32,922 nt of DNA from Phenylobacterium sp. (GTDB lineage Bacteria > Pseudomonadota > Alphaproteobacteria > Caulobacterales > Caulobacteraceae): the NCBI RefSeq assembly GCF_025934275.1, contig NZ_JAICYI010000039.1:1-32922 (forward strand), given 5' to 3'. The notes beneath the pieces are model-generated. The model was not told the DNA's origin and ran no database searches. It saw only the letters and a list, made by a program, of their open reading frames with translations. Of the stretch, positions 17,041 through 25,592 are shown in pieces. The position numbers and the translations under genes are program-made. The number at the start of each line of letters is the position of its first letter. Positions within the stretch are counted from its first letter, which is position 1.

Positions 17041-18588
17041 GTCGAGGCGGGCGTCGACCTCGCGGGCGCCGGCGGCCAGCGCGTCGAGCGAGCGGGTGTC
17101 CTCGCCGAACAGCTGCCGGTAGGTCCAGTAGGCGGCCATCACCTGCTGCACGTAGGCCCGGGTCTCGGCGGCCGGGAGGCATTCCATGAGCAGCAGGTCG
17201 TCCGCGCCGGCCCCGACCTGCTGGGCGGTCTTGGCCACCAGCCCCGGTCCGCCGTTGTAGGCCGCGACGGTCTTCACGAGATCGTAGCCGACGCCCTTCT
17301 GCTGCAGCCAGGTGAGGTAGTCCTGGCCGACGCGCAGGTTGAAGGCGGGATCGTAGAGCGGGCTCATGTCGCCGCGCAGCTTGTCGTCGCCGGCGGCGTG
17401 CGCCGCAGCCTCGGGCATCAACTGCATCAGGCCCACCGCGCCCTTCGGCGACAGCGCGCTCGGATTGAATCCGCTCTCCTGGCGCACGATGGCGTAGACC
17501 AGCGCCTTGTCGACGGTGAAGCCCGATTTGGGCGCCAGCGGCGGGACGGGATAGTCGATCGGGCGGCTCCTTCGCGCCGAGGGCCAGGCGCCGGATTGCG
17601 CCAGCGACACCCCGAGCACCGCCGCGAGCTCGGTCCAGCGCTGGCGCTCCGCATCGGTGCGGGCGAGGACGAGTCCGGCGCGGATCTCCTGGCCGGCGTC
17701 CGCAAGGCGACCGATCTGGGCGAGCGCGGCCGTCCGGTGGGCCCGCCCGTCCTCGGCCACGAAGGCGGCGACTTCGGGCGAAGGCCGGACGAAGGCCGCC
17801 TGGATCAGGCTGTCGATGGTCGGGGTTTCGCCCTGGGCGCGCAGCAGCTCCAGGCGCCGGGCGGCGAGCATGCCGTAGAAGGTCTCCGGCAGCTGGGCCG
17901 CGGCGCGCAGGAACACCTTGCCGCGCTCCGGGTCGGCGAGCACCTCGGCCGAGCGCGCGGCCCAGAATCCGCCGGCGGCGCGGCTCCAGGGATCCTGACT
18001 CCGGTCGGCCGCCAGGGCTGCGAATTCGCGCTCGGCCCGCCGGTAGTCGCCCAGGCGGTAGGACGCGAGGCCGGCGATCCAGCGCTCGCGGGCTTCGGTC
18101 GCCATCTGCAGGGCGCGGGTCACGTCGCCGGCGTAGAAGGCGTCGCGCGCCTTCTGGGCCTCGTCCGTGGGCGCGGGCCGGCCTTCCGCGCGGGTCGGAT
18201 CGGGCCCGAGCAGCAGGGTGGGTTGCGGCGGATCGGCGGCGTCCGCCGGCTTACGCTTGGCGGCGAGCGCGAAGATGCGGTCGGCGACCGGTAGGTCACG
18301 GAACTTGCCGAGCCAGGCGGCGAGCTCCTCGAACGCCGCCTTGTGGGCGGTGGGATGCATCAGCTGGCTGAAGGAGAGATAGCCCAAGAGCGACTTGTCG
18401 CGGACGGCGGCGGTCTGCACCTGGGCGTCGATGAAGTCGCCGCGGTCCACGTCGCCGAACGCGGCCACATAGTGCTGCACGTCGGCTTGCGAGAGCGCCT
18501 GAGGCGTCTCGGCCGCGGCGCTCGCGGCCACGGCGGCTGCGCAGGCGAGGATCGCGCCCCCCACCAGCAGGCGCTTCTTCAGCGTCAT
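16975..18588 (-). CDS. Soluble lytic murein transglycosylase
   Basis: A 537-residue periplasmic enzyme that cleaves the MurNAc-GlcNAc bond of peptidoglycan with 1,6-anhydro ring formation. The start at 18588 (MTLKKRLLVGGAILACAAAVAASAAAE) gives a signal peptide and has GGAAG upstream. A longer frame reaches 18684 but adds no plausible sequence. The middle, about residues 60-300, is an alpha-helical superhelical (U-domain-like) region. The catalytic SLT domain follows with Glu371 in VRQESGFNP, then GAVGLMQLMPEAA and AAYNGGPG. The gene lies 70 bases downstream of the uracil-DNA glycosylase gene on the same strand. Family assignment is strong. Confidence 0.92.
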   Translation of the reverse strand: MTLKKRLLVGGAILACAAAVAASAAAETPQALSQADVQHYVAAFGDVDRGDFIDAQVQTAAVRDKSLLGYLSFSQLMHPTAHKAAFEELAAWLGKFRDLPVADRIFALAAKRKPADAADPPQPTLLLGPDPTRAEGRPAPTDEAQKARDAFYAGDVTRALQMATEARERWIAGLASYRLGDYRRAEREFAALAADRSQDPWSRAAGGFWAARSAEVLADPERGKVFLRAAAQLPETFYGMLAARRLELLRAQGETPTIDSLIQAAFVRPSPEVAAFVAEDGRAHRTAALAQIGRLADAGQEIRAGLVLARTDAERQRWTELAAVLGVSLAQSGAWPSARRSRPIDYPVPPLAPKSGFTVDKALVYAIVRQESGFNPSALSPKGAVGLMQLMPEAAAHAAGDDKLRGDMSPLYDPAFNLRVGQDYLTWLQQKGVGYDLVKTVAAYNGGPGLVAKTAQQVGAGADDLLLMECLPAAETRAYVQQVMAAYWTYRQLFGEDTRSLDALAAGAREVDARLDLAEARGGEAQSPAQPMQVGLR

Positions 18589-18658
18589 GCCGTCTTCCGC
18601 GATCAGGCCCCCCAAGCGAGCCGCCTCGCGGTCCTCTCTAGCGTCCCCACGGTAACGG

Positions 18659-19492
18659 TTAGGCGGACCGCTCCGGCCGATCAAGCCTCTCCGTGAAGGT
18701 CAGCAGATCGATCCACGCGCGCTTCTTCGCCGCAGGCTGGCGCAGCAGGAAGGCGGGATGCAGCGTGGGCAGCGCCGGAATCTCGATCGCGCCGTCGGCC
18801 GAGCGCCAGTCGAACCAGCGGCCGCGCAGCGAGAGGATTCCCTCCTCGGTCTTCAGCATCGCCTTGGCCGAGGCGCCCCCGACCAGCAGCAGCAGCTTCG
18901 GCTGAACGAGGGCGATCGCCCGCTCGAGGAACGGCGCGCAGACCAGCTGCTCGAGCGGGGTGGGGGTTCGGTTGCCGGGCGGACGCCAGAACACGGTGTT
19001 GGTGATGAACACGCGCTCCGCCAGCTCCGCGGCGGCCAGCATCTTGTCCAGCAGCTTGCCGGCGCGCCCGACGAAGGGCTGGCCTTGCGCGTCCTCCTCG
19101 GCGCCCGGCCCTTCGCCCACGACCATCACGGGGGCGTCCTCGCGGCCGCGGTAGAACACCGCCTGGCGCGCCGCCCCTTCGAACTTCAACGCACAGCCGT
19201 CGAACGCGGCGATCGCGGCGGCCAGCGCCTCTATGCTCTGCGCCTCGGCAGCGAGCGCCTGGGCCTGGCCGAGGGCCGCCGAAACCTCCGGGCGGGGCGC
19301 GACGGCGGCCCTGAGCGCAGGCGGGGGGGCCTTGCGCGCCGGCGCCTGCGGCGGCGCGATCCGGCCCGCGGCGATGCGGTCCACTGGCTCGTCCAGCAGC
19401 ATGGCGTCGACGCCCGCCTCCGCCCAGAAGGCGAGCAGGCTCTCGGCGACGGCGGCGGGGTCGGCAGGAAGAGTCACGGCCGAAGAGTACAT
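18659..19492 (-). CDS. Uracil-DNA glycosylase, family 4-like
   Basis: A 277-residue protein; the start at 19492 (MYSSAVTLPADPAAVAESLLAFW) is chosen over a longer frame of low plausibility. The N-terminal 90 residues are an Ala-rich extension. The glycosylase core has motif A GEGPGAEEDAQGQPFVG (126-142), ITNTVFWRPPGNRTPTP (163-179) and motif B HPAFLLRQP (245-253), as in family 4 enzymes that excise uracil from DNA. Of the four cysteines that hold the 4Fe-4S cluster in the classical enzyme, only C100 (GCALK) and C185 (LVCAPF) are seen in the core. Many alphaproteobacterial members have this CxLK form, so the cluster may be absent. Transcribed toward the lytic transglycosylase. Confidence 0.88.
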   Translation of the reverse strand: MYSSAVTLPADPAAVAESLLAFWAEAGVDAMLLDEPVDRIAAGRIAPPQAPARKAPPPALRAAVAPRPEVSAALGQAQALAAEAQSIEALAAAIAAFDGCALKFEGAARQAVFYRGREDAPVMVVGEGPGAEEDAQGQPFVGRAGKLLDKMLAAAELAERVFITNTVFWRPPGNRTPTPLEQLVCAPFLERAIALVQPKLLLLVGGASAKAMLKTEEGILSLRGRWFDWRSADGAIEIPALPTLHPAFLLRQPAAKKRAWIDLLTFTERLDRPERSA

Positions 19493-19640
19493 ACTCTGCA
19501 AGGGTCGGCGAAAGCCATCGGGTCGGCGGACACACCCGGCGGCAACGCCGAGGTCGGGTAAGTAGTCGCGGAGCTTGCGGCTGGAGCCTCGATTTCCGGA
19601 AGCCACATCGTCGCCCATCGCCGCCGCTGCGGGCGGCGCC

Positions 19641-19976
19641 TCAGCTCCCCGGGACCGGCAGCACCGGCATGATCTCCACCCCGTCGCCGGGGAAGATGGA
19701 GAAGTGCGGGTGGTCCTTGAACATCGCGGCCGCCGCCTCGTGGCTGTCGGCCTCGATGACCACGTAACCGGCCAGATTGTTGCGGACATCGGCGACGCCC
19801 GAGCGGGAGACCTTCTTGGTCTTGCCGAGCGGGCCGCCCGAGTCGACGACGCTTCCGGCATTGCGGTCCATCCAGTCGCGCCAGGCCTGCATGCCCTTCG
19901 CCATCGCCGCCTCGTCCATGGCGGGCGGCGGCCCGCCTCTGGGTTCGCCGGTGTAGACCGCCAGGAACTTCGCCAT
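19641..19976 (-). CDS. YCII-related domain protein
   Basis: A 111-residue protein (MAKFLAVYTGEPRGG...). The start at 19976 is preferred to the ATG four codons upstream because that upstream ATGGAGGAC supplies the ribosome-binding site. The ferredoxin-like dimeric alpha/beta-barrel fold of YCII proteins is suggested by FLAVYTGEP, the loop VVDSGGPLGKTKKV, YVVIEADSHEAAAAMFKDHPHF and the final MPVLPV. Related proteins occur beside ECF sigma factors of SigJ type, but none adjoins here. The biochemical activity is unknown. It is divergent from the RTX gene, with about 245 bases between the starts. Confidence 0.85.
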   Translation of the reverse strand: MAKFLAVYTGEPRGGPPPAMDEAAMAKGMQAWRDWMDRNAGSVVDSGGPLGKTKKVSRSGVADVRNNLAGYVVIEADSHEAAAAMFKDHPHFSIFPGDGVEIMPVLPVPGS

Positions 19977-20221
19977 CACGTCCTCCATGTATCGCGGGCC
20001 GCGGCTGCGCCGCATCGTCCCAAGGACGCCCGGAACCGCGCCAGGCCGACAATAGCTCGGGCCGCCGGATGAAACGGCGCAGCTTGGACGTTTGTCGGTC
20101 TGAGGGGGCGCGGACCATCGCGCCGCGTAGGCAGTACCGCTTCGTACGTCATCGCAGTTCGCGCGCGTCCGGGCCCGGCGACAGCCCGGCCGCGCGCGGC
20201 CTACCCTCAATGGAGTCATTC

Positions 20222-21052
20222 ATGCACGGCCTAGCTTCCACCGAAGGCGGCGATCTCGACGACGATCGCGATCCTTCGACGACCCCGATGACCGTCACGA
20301 CCGTTTCGCCGCCGGCGGACGACGATGGCCCCAATCATGATGCGGGCGACGACGGCATGGACGGCGGCCCCGGCGGCGGTCCTGGCGACGTCGGCGACAA
20401 TAACAACGGCATCGCCATGACGCTCACCGGCACGGCCGGCGACGACGTCCTGCGCGGCAACGACGCCGGCGACAGCATCACGGGCCTCGCCGGCGACGAC
20501 CAGCTGCGCGGCGGGAACGGCGCAGATTCCATCGACGGCGGCGACGGGAATGACTTCCTGCGCGGCGGCAAAGGCGACGACGTCCTGACCGGAGGCGACG
20601 GCAACGACTTCCTGCGCGGCGAAGCGGGCGACGACACGCTCGACGGCGGCGCCGGCAACGACACGCTCGACGGCTGCAAGGGCGCCGACATGCTGACCGG
20701 CGGGGCCGGGAACGACGTGTTCCTGATCCACGGCGGCGAGCACGCCACCTCCACCGACGGGCTGGCGCACATCACCGATTTCACCACCGGCGCCGACAAG
20801 CTGGCCTTCGACGACGACGGACTGATGACGGTCACGGCGGGCAACTTCGCGACCGCGACGGCGTCCACCTTCGCGGATGCGCAGGCGGCCGCCCAGGCGC
20901 AGATCGGCGCCGGGACGGCGGACGTGGTGGCGGTGCAGCTCGGCTCCGACGTCATCGTGTTCGCCGACGAGGACAACACCAACGAGGCCGACGCGGCGGT
21001 GGTGCTGGTGGGCAAGTCGCTCTCCGACATCGCCCCTTCGGACATCATCTAG
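20222..21052 (+). CDS. Secreted RTX (haemolysin-type Ca-binding repeat) protein
   Basis: A 276-residue protein without a signal peptide. The start at 20222 has GGAG six bases upstream; an ATG four codons earlier has none. The first 65 residues are Asp/Gly/Pro-rich. Residues 70-168 are eleven contiguous nonapeptides of the GGxGxDxLx type, which bind calcium in parallel beta-rolls. A C-terminal domain follows (ITDFTTGADKLAFDDDG...), ending VVLVGKSLSDIAPSDII, which resembles the uncleaved C-terminal signal of type I secretion substrates. No ABC exporter gene is nearby, so it presumably uses one encoded elsewhere. There is no catalytic domain, so a structural or surface role is likely. A terminator follows at 21131. 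Confidence 0.9.
   Translation: MHGLASTEGGDLDDDRDPSTTPMTVTTVSPPADDDGPNHDAGDDGMDGGPGGGPGDVGDNNNGIAMTLTGTAGDDVLRGNDAGDSITGLAGDDQLRGGNGADSIDGGDGNDFLRGGKGDDVLTGGDGNDFLRGEAGDDTLDGGAGNDTLDGCKGADMLTGGAGNDVFLIHGGEHATSTDGLAHITDFTTGADKLAFDDDGLMTVTAGNFATATASTFADAQAAAQAQIGAGTADVVAVQLGSDVIVFADEDNTNEADAAVVLVGKSLSDIAPSDII
20429..20725 (+). repeat. Eleven tandem RTX nonapeptide repeats
   Basis: The 297 bases encode eleven in-register nine-residue units beginning GTAGDDVLR and ending GGAGNDVFL. Two units are identical (GGDGNDFLR), pointing to recent duplication. One unit has a cysteine (GCKGADMLT), which is rare in exported RTX proteins. Confidence 0.85.
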
Positions 21053-21130
21053 ACCCCACGGGCGCACCGCCTCTCCAGTCCGGCGCGCCCGGGCCCACGC
21101 GGCCCCGTATCCCCCAGCCCGGCCGCGTCG

Positions 21131-21165
21131 AACCCCCGCCCAGCCCCCCGCTCGGCGGGGGTTTT
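21131..21165 (+). terminator. Rho-independent terminator after the RTX gene
   Basis: CCCCCGCC (21133-21140) pairs with GGCGGGGG (21154-21161) around a 13-base loop and is followed by TTTT. It ends the RTX transcript before the ETF-QO gene. Confidence 0.8.
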
Positions 21166-21255
21166 GCTTGACCGCCGCGGGGTGAGGTCCTGATAAGTCG
21201 CGCCAACCGATGGGTCCGCGCCCTGCGCCGCCCCACCAGCGAGACGAGAGGGGTC

Positions 21256-22914
21256 ATGAGCGAAGGCGTCCAACGCGAGTCGATGGAGTACGACGTCGTC
21301 GTCGTCGGCGCGGGACCCTCGGGCCTGTCGGCCGCGATCCGCCTGAAGCAGATCGATCCCGAGATCACGGTGGCGGTGATCGAGAAGGGCGCCGAGGTGG
21401 GCGCTCACATCCTGTCGGGCGCGGTGATCGACCCGAAGGCGATCAATGAGCTGTTCCCGGACTGGAAGGCGCTCGGCGCGCCTCTGGAGACGCCAGTGAC
21501 GGAGGACCGCTTCCTGCTGCTCGGCCCGCAGGGCAGCTTCGCCGCGCCGATCTGGGGCATGCCGGCGATGATGCAGAACCACGGCAACTACATCGCCTCG
21601 CTTGGCAACGTCTGCCGCTGGCTGGCGGGACGGGCCGAGGGCCTCGGGGTCGAGATCTATCCCGGAATGGCGGCCTCGCAGCCGGTGTTCGAGGGCGACC
21701 GGCTGGCCGGCGTCGTGGTCGGCGAGTTCGGCCTGGCCAAGGACGGGACGCCCGGGCCCAACTACGAGCCCGGCATGGAGCTGCGCGGCAAGTACGTGTT
21801 CATCGGCGAAGGCGTGCGCGGCTCGCTCGCCAAGCTGCTGAAGGCCAAGTACGGCCTGAGCGAGGGCCGCGAGCCGGAGAAGTACGGCATCGGGCTCAAA
21901 GAGCTCTGGCAGGTCCCCGACGAGGTGTTCCGGCCGGGCCTCGTGGTCCACACCCTCGGCTGGCCGCTGGACAATCAAACCGGCGGCGGCAGCTTCATGT
22001 ACCACTTCGGGGACCACTACGTGGCGATCGGCTTCGTGGTGCACCTGAACTACAAGAACCCGTGGCTCTCGCCGTTCGACGAGTTCCAGCGCTTCAAGCA
22101 CCATCCGGACGTCGCCCCCTATCTGGCGGGCGGCAAGCGCATCGCCTACGGCGCCCGCGCGATCAGCGAAGGCGGCTTCCAGTCGATCCCGCAGATGTAC
22201 TTCCCGGGCGGGGTGCTGCTTGGCGACTCCGCGGGCCTGCTGAACGTCCCGCGCATCAAGGGCAGCCACAACGCCATGAAGAGCGGCATGCTGGCGGCCG
22301 AGGCGGCGGCGGCGGCGATCAAGGCGGGCCGGGCCGGCGACGAGCTGGTCGAATACAAGCAGGCGTTCGACCGGTCGTGGATCCGCAAGGAGCTGCACAC
22401 GGTGCGCAACTTCAAGCCTCTGTGGTCGAAGCTCGGCACCATGCCCGGCGGCGCGGTCGCGGTGGCCGACCTGCATGTGGCGAGCCTGCTCGGCGGCTTC
22501 TCGGTGTTCGGCACGATGAAGCACGGCAAGACCGACGCGGAGTCGACCGGCCACGCCAAGGATTACCCACCGATCGTCTATCCGAAACCGGACGGGGTGC
22601 TGTCGTTCGACAAGCTCTCCAGCGTCTTCCTGTCGAACACCAACCATGACGAGAACCAGCCGGCGCACCTGAAGCTGGGGAATCCCGCGATCCCGATCGA
22701 GGTGAACCTGCCGGAGTATGGCGAGCCCGCGCGGCTCTATTGTCCGGCCGGCGTCTACGAGGTGCTTTACGACGACGACGGCAAGAACCCGCGGTTCCAG
22801 ATCAATTTCCAGAACTGCGTCCACTGCAAGACGTGCGACATCAAGGATCCGTCGCAGAACATCACCTGGACCACGCCGCAGGGCGGGGACGGACCGAACT
22901 ATCCGAATATGTAG
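21256..22914 (+). CDS. Electron transfer flavoprotein-ubiquinone oxidoreductase (ETF-QO)
   Basis: A 552-residue membrane-associated enzyme that passes electrons from reduced ETF, and so from acyl-CoA dehydrogenases, to ubiquinone. The FAD-binding dinucleotide motif is VVVVGAGPSGLSAA (14-27), followed by HILSGAVIDPKA. The ubiquinone and membrane-surface region is in the middle (TGGGSFMYHFGDHYVAIGFVVHLNY). The 4Fe-4S cluster is held by C496, C521, C524 and C527 in LYCPAGVYE and NCVHCKTC, with the typical end QNITWTTPQGGDGPNYPNM. The start at 21256 has GAGAGGGG upstream. Length matches mitochondrial and alphaproteobacterial homologues. The etfAB genes are not in the window. Confidence 0.96.
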   Translation: MSEGVQRESMEYDVVVVGAGPSGLSAAIRLKQIDPEITVAVIEKGAEVGAHILSGAVIDPKAINELFPDWKALGAPLETPVTEDRFLLLGPQGSFAAPIWGMPAMMQNHGNYIASLGNVCRWLAGRAEGLGVEIYPGMAASQPVFEGDRLAGVVVGEFGLAKDGTPGPNYEPGMELRGKYVFIGEGVRGSLAKLLKAKYGLSEGREPEKYGIGLKELWQVPDEVFRPGLVVHTLGWPLDNQTGGGSFMYHFGDHYVAIGFVVHLNYKNPWLSPFDEFQRFKHHPDVAPYLAGGKRIAYGARAISEGGFQSIPQMYFPGGVLLGDSAGLLNVPRIKGSHNAMKSGMLAAEAAAAAIKAGRAGDELVEYKQAFDRSWIRKELHTVRNFKPLWSKLGTMPGGAVAVADLHVASLLGGFSVFGTMKHGKTDAESTGHAKDYPPIVYPKPDGVLSFDKLSSVFLSNTNHDENQPAHLKLGNPAIPIEVNLPEYGEPARLYCPAGVYEVLYDDDGKNPRFQINFQNCVHCKTCDIKDPSQNITWTTPQGGDGPNYPNM

Positions 22915-22978
22915 CCATCGGCGGGCGCGCGGTTCAGCCGCGCTTGCCGTTGGGGCTGGAACCGCAGAAGGTCAGACC

Positions 22979-24682
22979 ATGCGCCTCCGCCTGCTCCTCG
23001 CCGCCGCTCCGCTCGTGATCCTCGGCGGCTGCGCCGCGATCCCGGCGAAAGGCGGCGCGACCGTCGCCCAGGCCGAGGCCCCGCCGGCGGCCTCGCCCTA
23101 TGGTCTGTTCCTGGCCGGCGAGGCGGCGATGAACGCCGGGCGCAGCAGCGAGGCGGCGCAGTTCTTCGATCTGGCCCGGCTCGGCTCCGACGACAACGCC
23201 ACGGTCGAGGAGCGGGCCTTCACCGCCGCGATCCTGGCCGGCGATATCGACAAGGCCGCCGCCCTCGCGCCGGTGGGCGACGATGCTTCGGAGGCCGCCA
23301 AGCGGCTGGGCAAGCTGGTGGTGGCGGTCAAGGCGCTGGCCGAGGACAAGGGCAAGGTCGCGCAGGCCGACCTCGCCGCCGACGCCATCCAGTTCCCGCA
23401 CCGCGCCGCCGCGGCCCTGCTCGCGCCCTGGGCGGCCGCCGAGGCCGGCGATGTCGAGGGCTCGCTGGTCCGCCCGCAGGTGCGCGGCGACCGGGTGGTG
23501 GACTACTTCGGTCAGCTCGGACAGGCGCTGCTTTACGAGCGCGCGCGGCGCTACGACGAGGCGGAGACCGACTTCAAGGCGCTGACCGCGGGCCCGGTGC
23601 GCACGACCCTGGCGAGCCTCGCCTATGGCGGGTTCCTGGAGCGCCGCGGGCGGCGCGCCGACGCCGTCCGCGTCTATGACGAGGCGCTGCAGCGGACCCC
23701 CGGCGAGACCTCGGTGATCGCCGCGCGGGCGCGCGTCAAGGCCGGCAAGGCCGCGCCGCCGGCGCCCGGCGTCAAGGCCGGGGCCGCCCAGGCGATCCTC
23801 GGGCCCGCCTCCGAGATGGTCGCCGCCAAGCAGAGCCAGTTCGCGCTCGCCTACCTGCGCCTGGCGCTGCGGCTCGACCCAAAGCGCGACGAGGCCTGGG
23901 TGATGGTCGGCGACGTGCTCTCCGGCGCGGGCGACAACGCGGCGGCGCGCGATGCCTACGAGAAGGTGCGGCCGGGCTCCGAGGAATACGGCGCCGCGCA
24001 GGCCAAGCTCGCCTGGACCTACCAGAACGCGGGCGACAAGGAGACGGCCCTGAAGCTCGCGCGGAGCGGGGCGGCGACCGGCGGCCTCGACGCGCGGATG
24101 ACGCTCGCCGACCTGTTGCGCGCCGACGAGCAGTACGCCGAGGCGGCCCAGGTGCTGAGCGGCCTGATCGCCGAGGACAAGACGCCCGACTGGCGGCTGC
24201 TCTACGCACGCGGCGTCTCCTACGAGCGGCTCGGCCGCTGGCCGGAGGCGGAGGCGGACATGAAGGCGGCCCTGAAGCTGGCGCCCGACGAGCCGGAGCT
24301 GCTCAATTACCTCGGCTATTCCTGGATCGACCGCGGCGAGCACCTGAAGGAAGCCATGGCGATGGTCGAGAAGGCGGTGGCCGCCGACCCGCGCTCCGGA
24401 GCCATGGTCGACAGCCTCGGCTGGGCCTACTACCGGCTGGGCGATTACAAGCAGGCGGTCGAGAAGCTGGAGCAGGCGGTCGAGCTGGAGGCGGGCGACC
24501 CGGAGATCAACAATCACCTGGGCGACGCCTACTGGAAGGTGGGGCGCAAGGACGAGGCCCTGTTCCAGTGGAAGCGCGTGCTGACCCTGCAGCCCGACGC
24601 CAAGATGAAGGCCGACGCCGAGACCAAGATCGCCTCGGGCGCCGGCCCCGACGGTCCGCCGCGCAAGGTCGCCGGGGAGTAG
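22979..24682 (+). CDS. Tetratricopeptide-repeat lipoprotein
   Basis: A 567-residue protein starting at 22979. The N-terminus is a lipoprotein signal with lipobox ILGGC (Cys18), so it should be lipid-anchored in the envelope. The rest is alpha-helical TPR solenoid, clearest toward the C-terminus: WRLLYARGVSYERLGRWPEAEADM, LLNYLGYSWIDRGEHLKEAMAM, MVDSLGWAYYRLGDYKQAVEKL and INNHLGDAYWKVGRKDEALFQW. This C-terminal run is widely conserved in alphaproteobacteria. It begins 64 bases after the ETF-QO stop and ends one base before ispE, so it is co-transcribed with ispE at least. Function is probably an envelope scaffold and is not established. Confidence 0.9.
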   Translation: MRLRLLLAAAPLVILGGCAAIPAKGGATVAQAEAPPAASPYGLFLAGEAAMNAGRSSEAAQFFDLARLGSDDNATVEERAFTAAILAGDIDKAAALAPVGDDASEAAKRLGKLVVAVKALAEDKGKVAQADLAADAIQFPHRAAAALLAPWAAAEAGDVEGSLVRPQVRGDRVVDYFGQLGQALLYERARRYDEAETDFKALTAGPVRTTLASLAYGGFLERRGRRADAVRVYDEALQRTPGETSVIAARARVKAGKAAPPAPGVKAGAAQAILGPASEMVAAKQSQFALAYLRLALRLDPKRDEAWVMVGDVLSGAGDNAAARDAYEKVRPGSEEYGAAQAKLAWTYQNAGDKETALKLARSGAATGGLDARMTLADLLRADEQYAEAAQVLSGLIAEDKTPDWRLLYARGVSYERLGRWPEAEADMKAALKLAPDEPELLNYLGYSWIDRGEHLKEAMAMVEKAVAADPRSGAMVDSLGWAYYRLGDYKQAVEKLEQAVELEAGDPEINNHLGDAYWKVGRKDEALFQWKRVLTLQPDAKMKADAETKIASGAGPDGPPRKVAGE

Positions 24683-24683
24683 G

Positions 24684-25574
24684 ATGGCGGGCGCCGCGCT
24701 CGCCCCCGCCAAGGTCAACCTGTTCCTGCACGTCGGGGCGCGCGGCGCAGACGGCTACCATCCGCTCTGCAGCCTGATCGTGTTCGCCGATTTCGGCGAC
24801 CGCCTGCTGATCCACGAGGCGGAGGCGCTGGGCCTTCTGGCGCACGGCCGCTTCGCTCGCGACCTTCCCGTCGAGGGCGAGAACCTCGCCCTGCGCGCCG
24901 CCCGCGCGCTGATCGCCGAAGCGCGGCGCCCCGTCCAGCCGTTCGGCCTGTCGCTGGACAAGCGCCTGCCGGTGGCGGCCGGCCTGGGCGGCGGCTCCTC
25001 CGACGCCGGGGCGGCGCTGCGGTTGATCCGGGAGGCGCTGGCGCTCGAGATCTCCGATGTGCGGCTGGAGGCGATCGCCGCGGCGCTCGGCGCCGACGGG
25101 CCGGCGTGTTTGCGGGCGCGTCCGGTGATCGTCGAAGGGCGCGGCGAACGGCTGCGTCCGGCGCCTGCCCTGCCGCCGATCGACGCGGTGCTGGTCAATC
25201 CGGGCGCCGCGGTCTCCACGGCGGAGGTCTACCGGCGGTTCGACGAGACGGGCGGCTTCGGCGAGGTCTCGCCGCCCTCCGCGCCCGACGCTTTCGAGAG
25301 CGCCGCCGAGCTCGCCGGCTGGCTCGCGGCCCAGCGCAACGACCTGCAGGCCGCGGCCGTGGCGCTCGCCCCCGAGGCCGGCGCCGCGCTGGAGACGCTC
25401 GCCGGCGAGCCCGAGTGCCTGCTTGCCCGCGTCTCGGGCTCGGGCGGGACCTCGTTCGCGCTCTGCGCCAGCGACATCGAGGCCGAGAGCCTGGCCGAGC
25501 GGGTGATGGCGCTGGAGCCGCGCTGGTGGGTGCGCCGCTGCCGCCTGGGCGGCCCGTGGGGCGAGGCGGACTGA
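24684..25574 (+). CDS. ispE: 4-diphosphocytidyl-2-C-methyl-D-erythritol kinase
   Basis: A 296-residue GHMP kinase of the non-mevalonate isoprenoid pathway. It phosphorylates CDP-methylerythritol at the 2-hydroxyl. The start at 24684 comes one base after the previous stop. APAKVNLFLHV carries the catalytic Lys10, PVAAGLGGGSSDAGAAL (97-113) is the ATP-binding loop, Asp138 in LGADGP is the likely base, and VSGSGGTSFAL is the third GHMP motif. The usual GADVP is GADGP here and the usual SGSGAT is SGSGGT, both small changes. Length is normal for the family. Confidence 0.95.
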   Translation: MAGAALAPAKVNLFLHVGARGADGYHPLCSLIVFADFGDRLLIHEAEALGLLAHGRFARDLPVEGENLALRAARALIAEARRPVQPFGLSLDKRLPVAAGLGGGSSDAGAALRLIREALALEISDVRLEAIAAALGADGPACLRARPVIVEGRGERLRPAPALPPIDAVLVNPGAAVSTAEVYRRFDETGGFGEVSPPSAPDAFESAAELAGWLAAQRNDLQAAAVALAPEAGAALETLAGEPECLLARVSGSGGTSFALCASDIEAESLAERVMALEPRWWVRRCRLGGPWGEAD

Positions 25575-25592
25575 GGACGACGGAGGGCGAGC

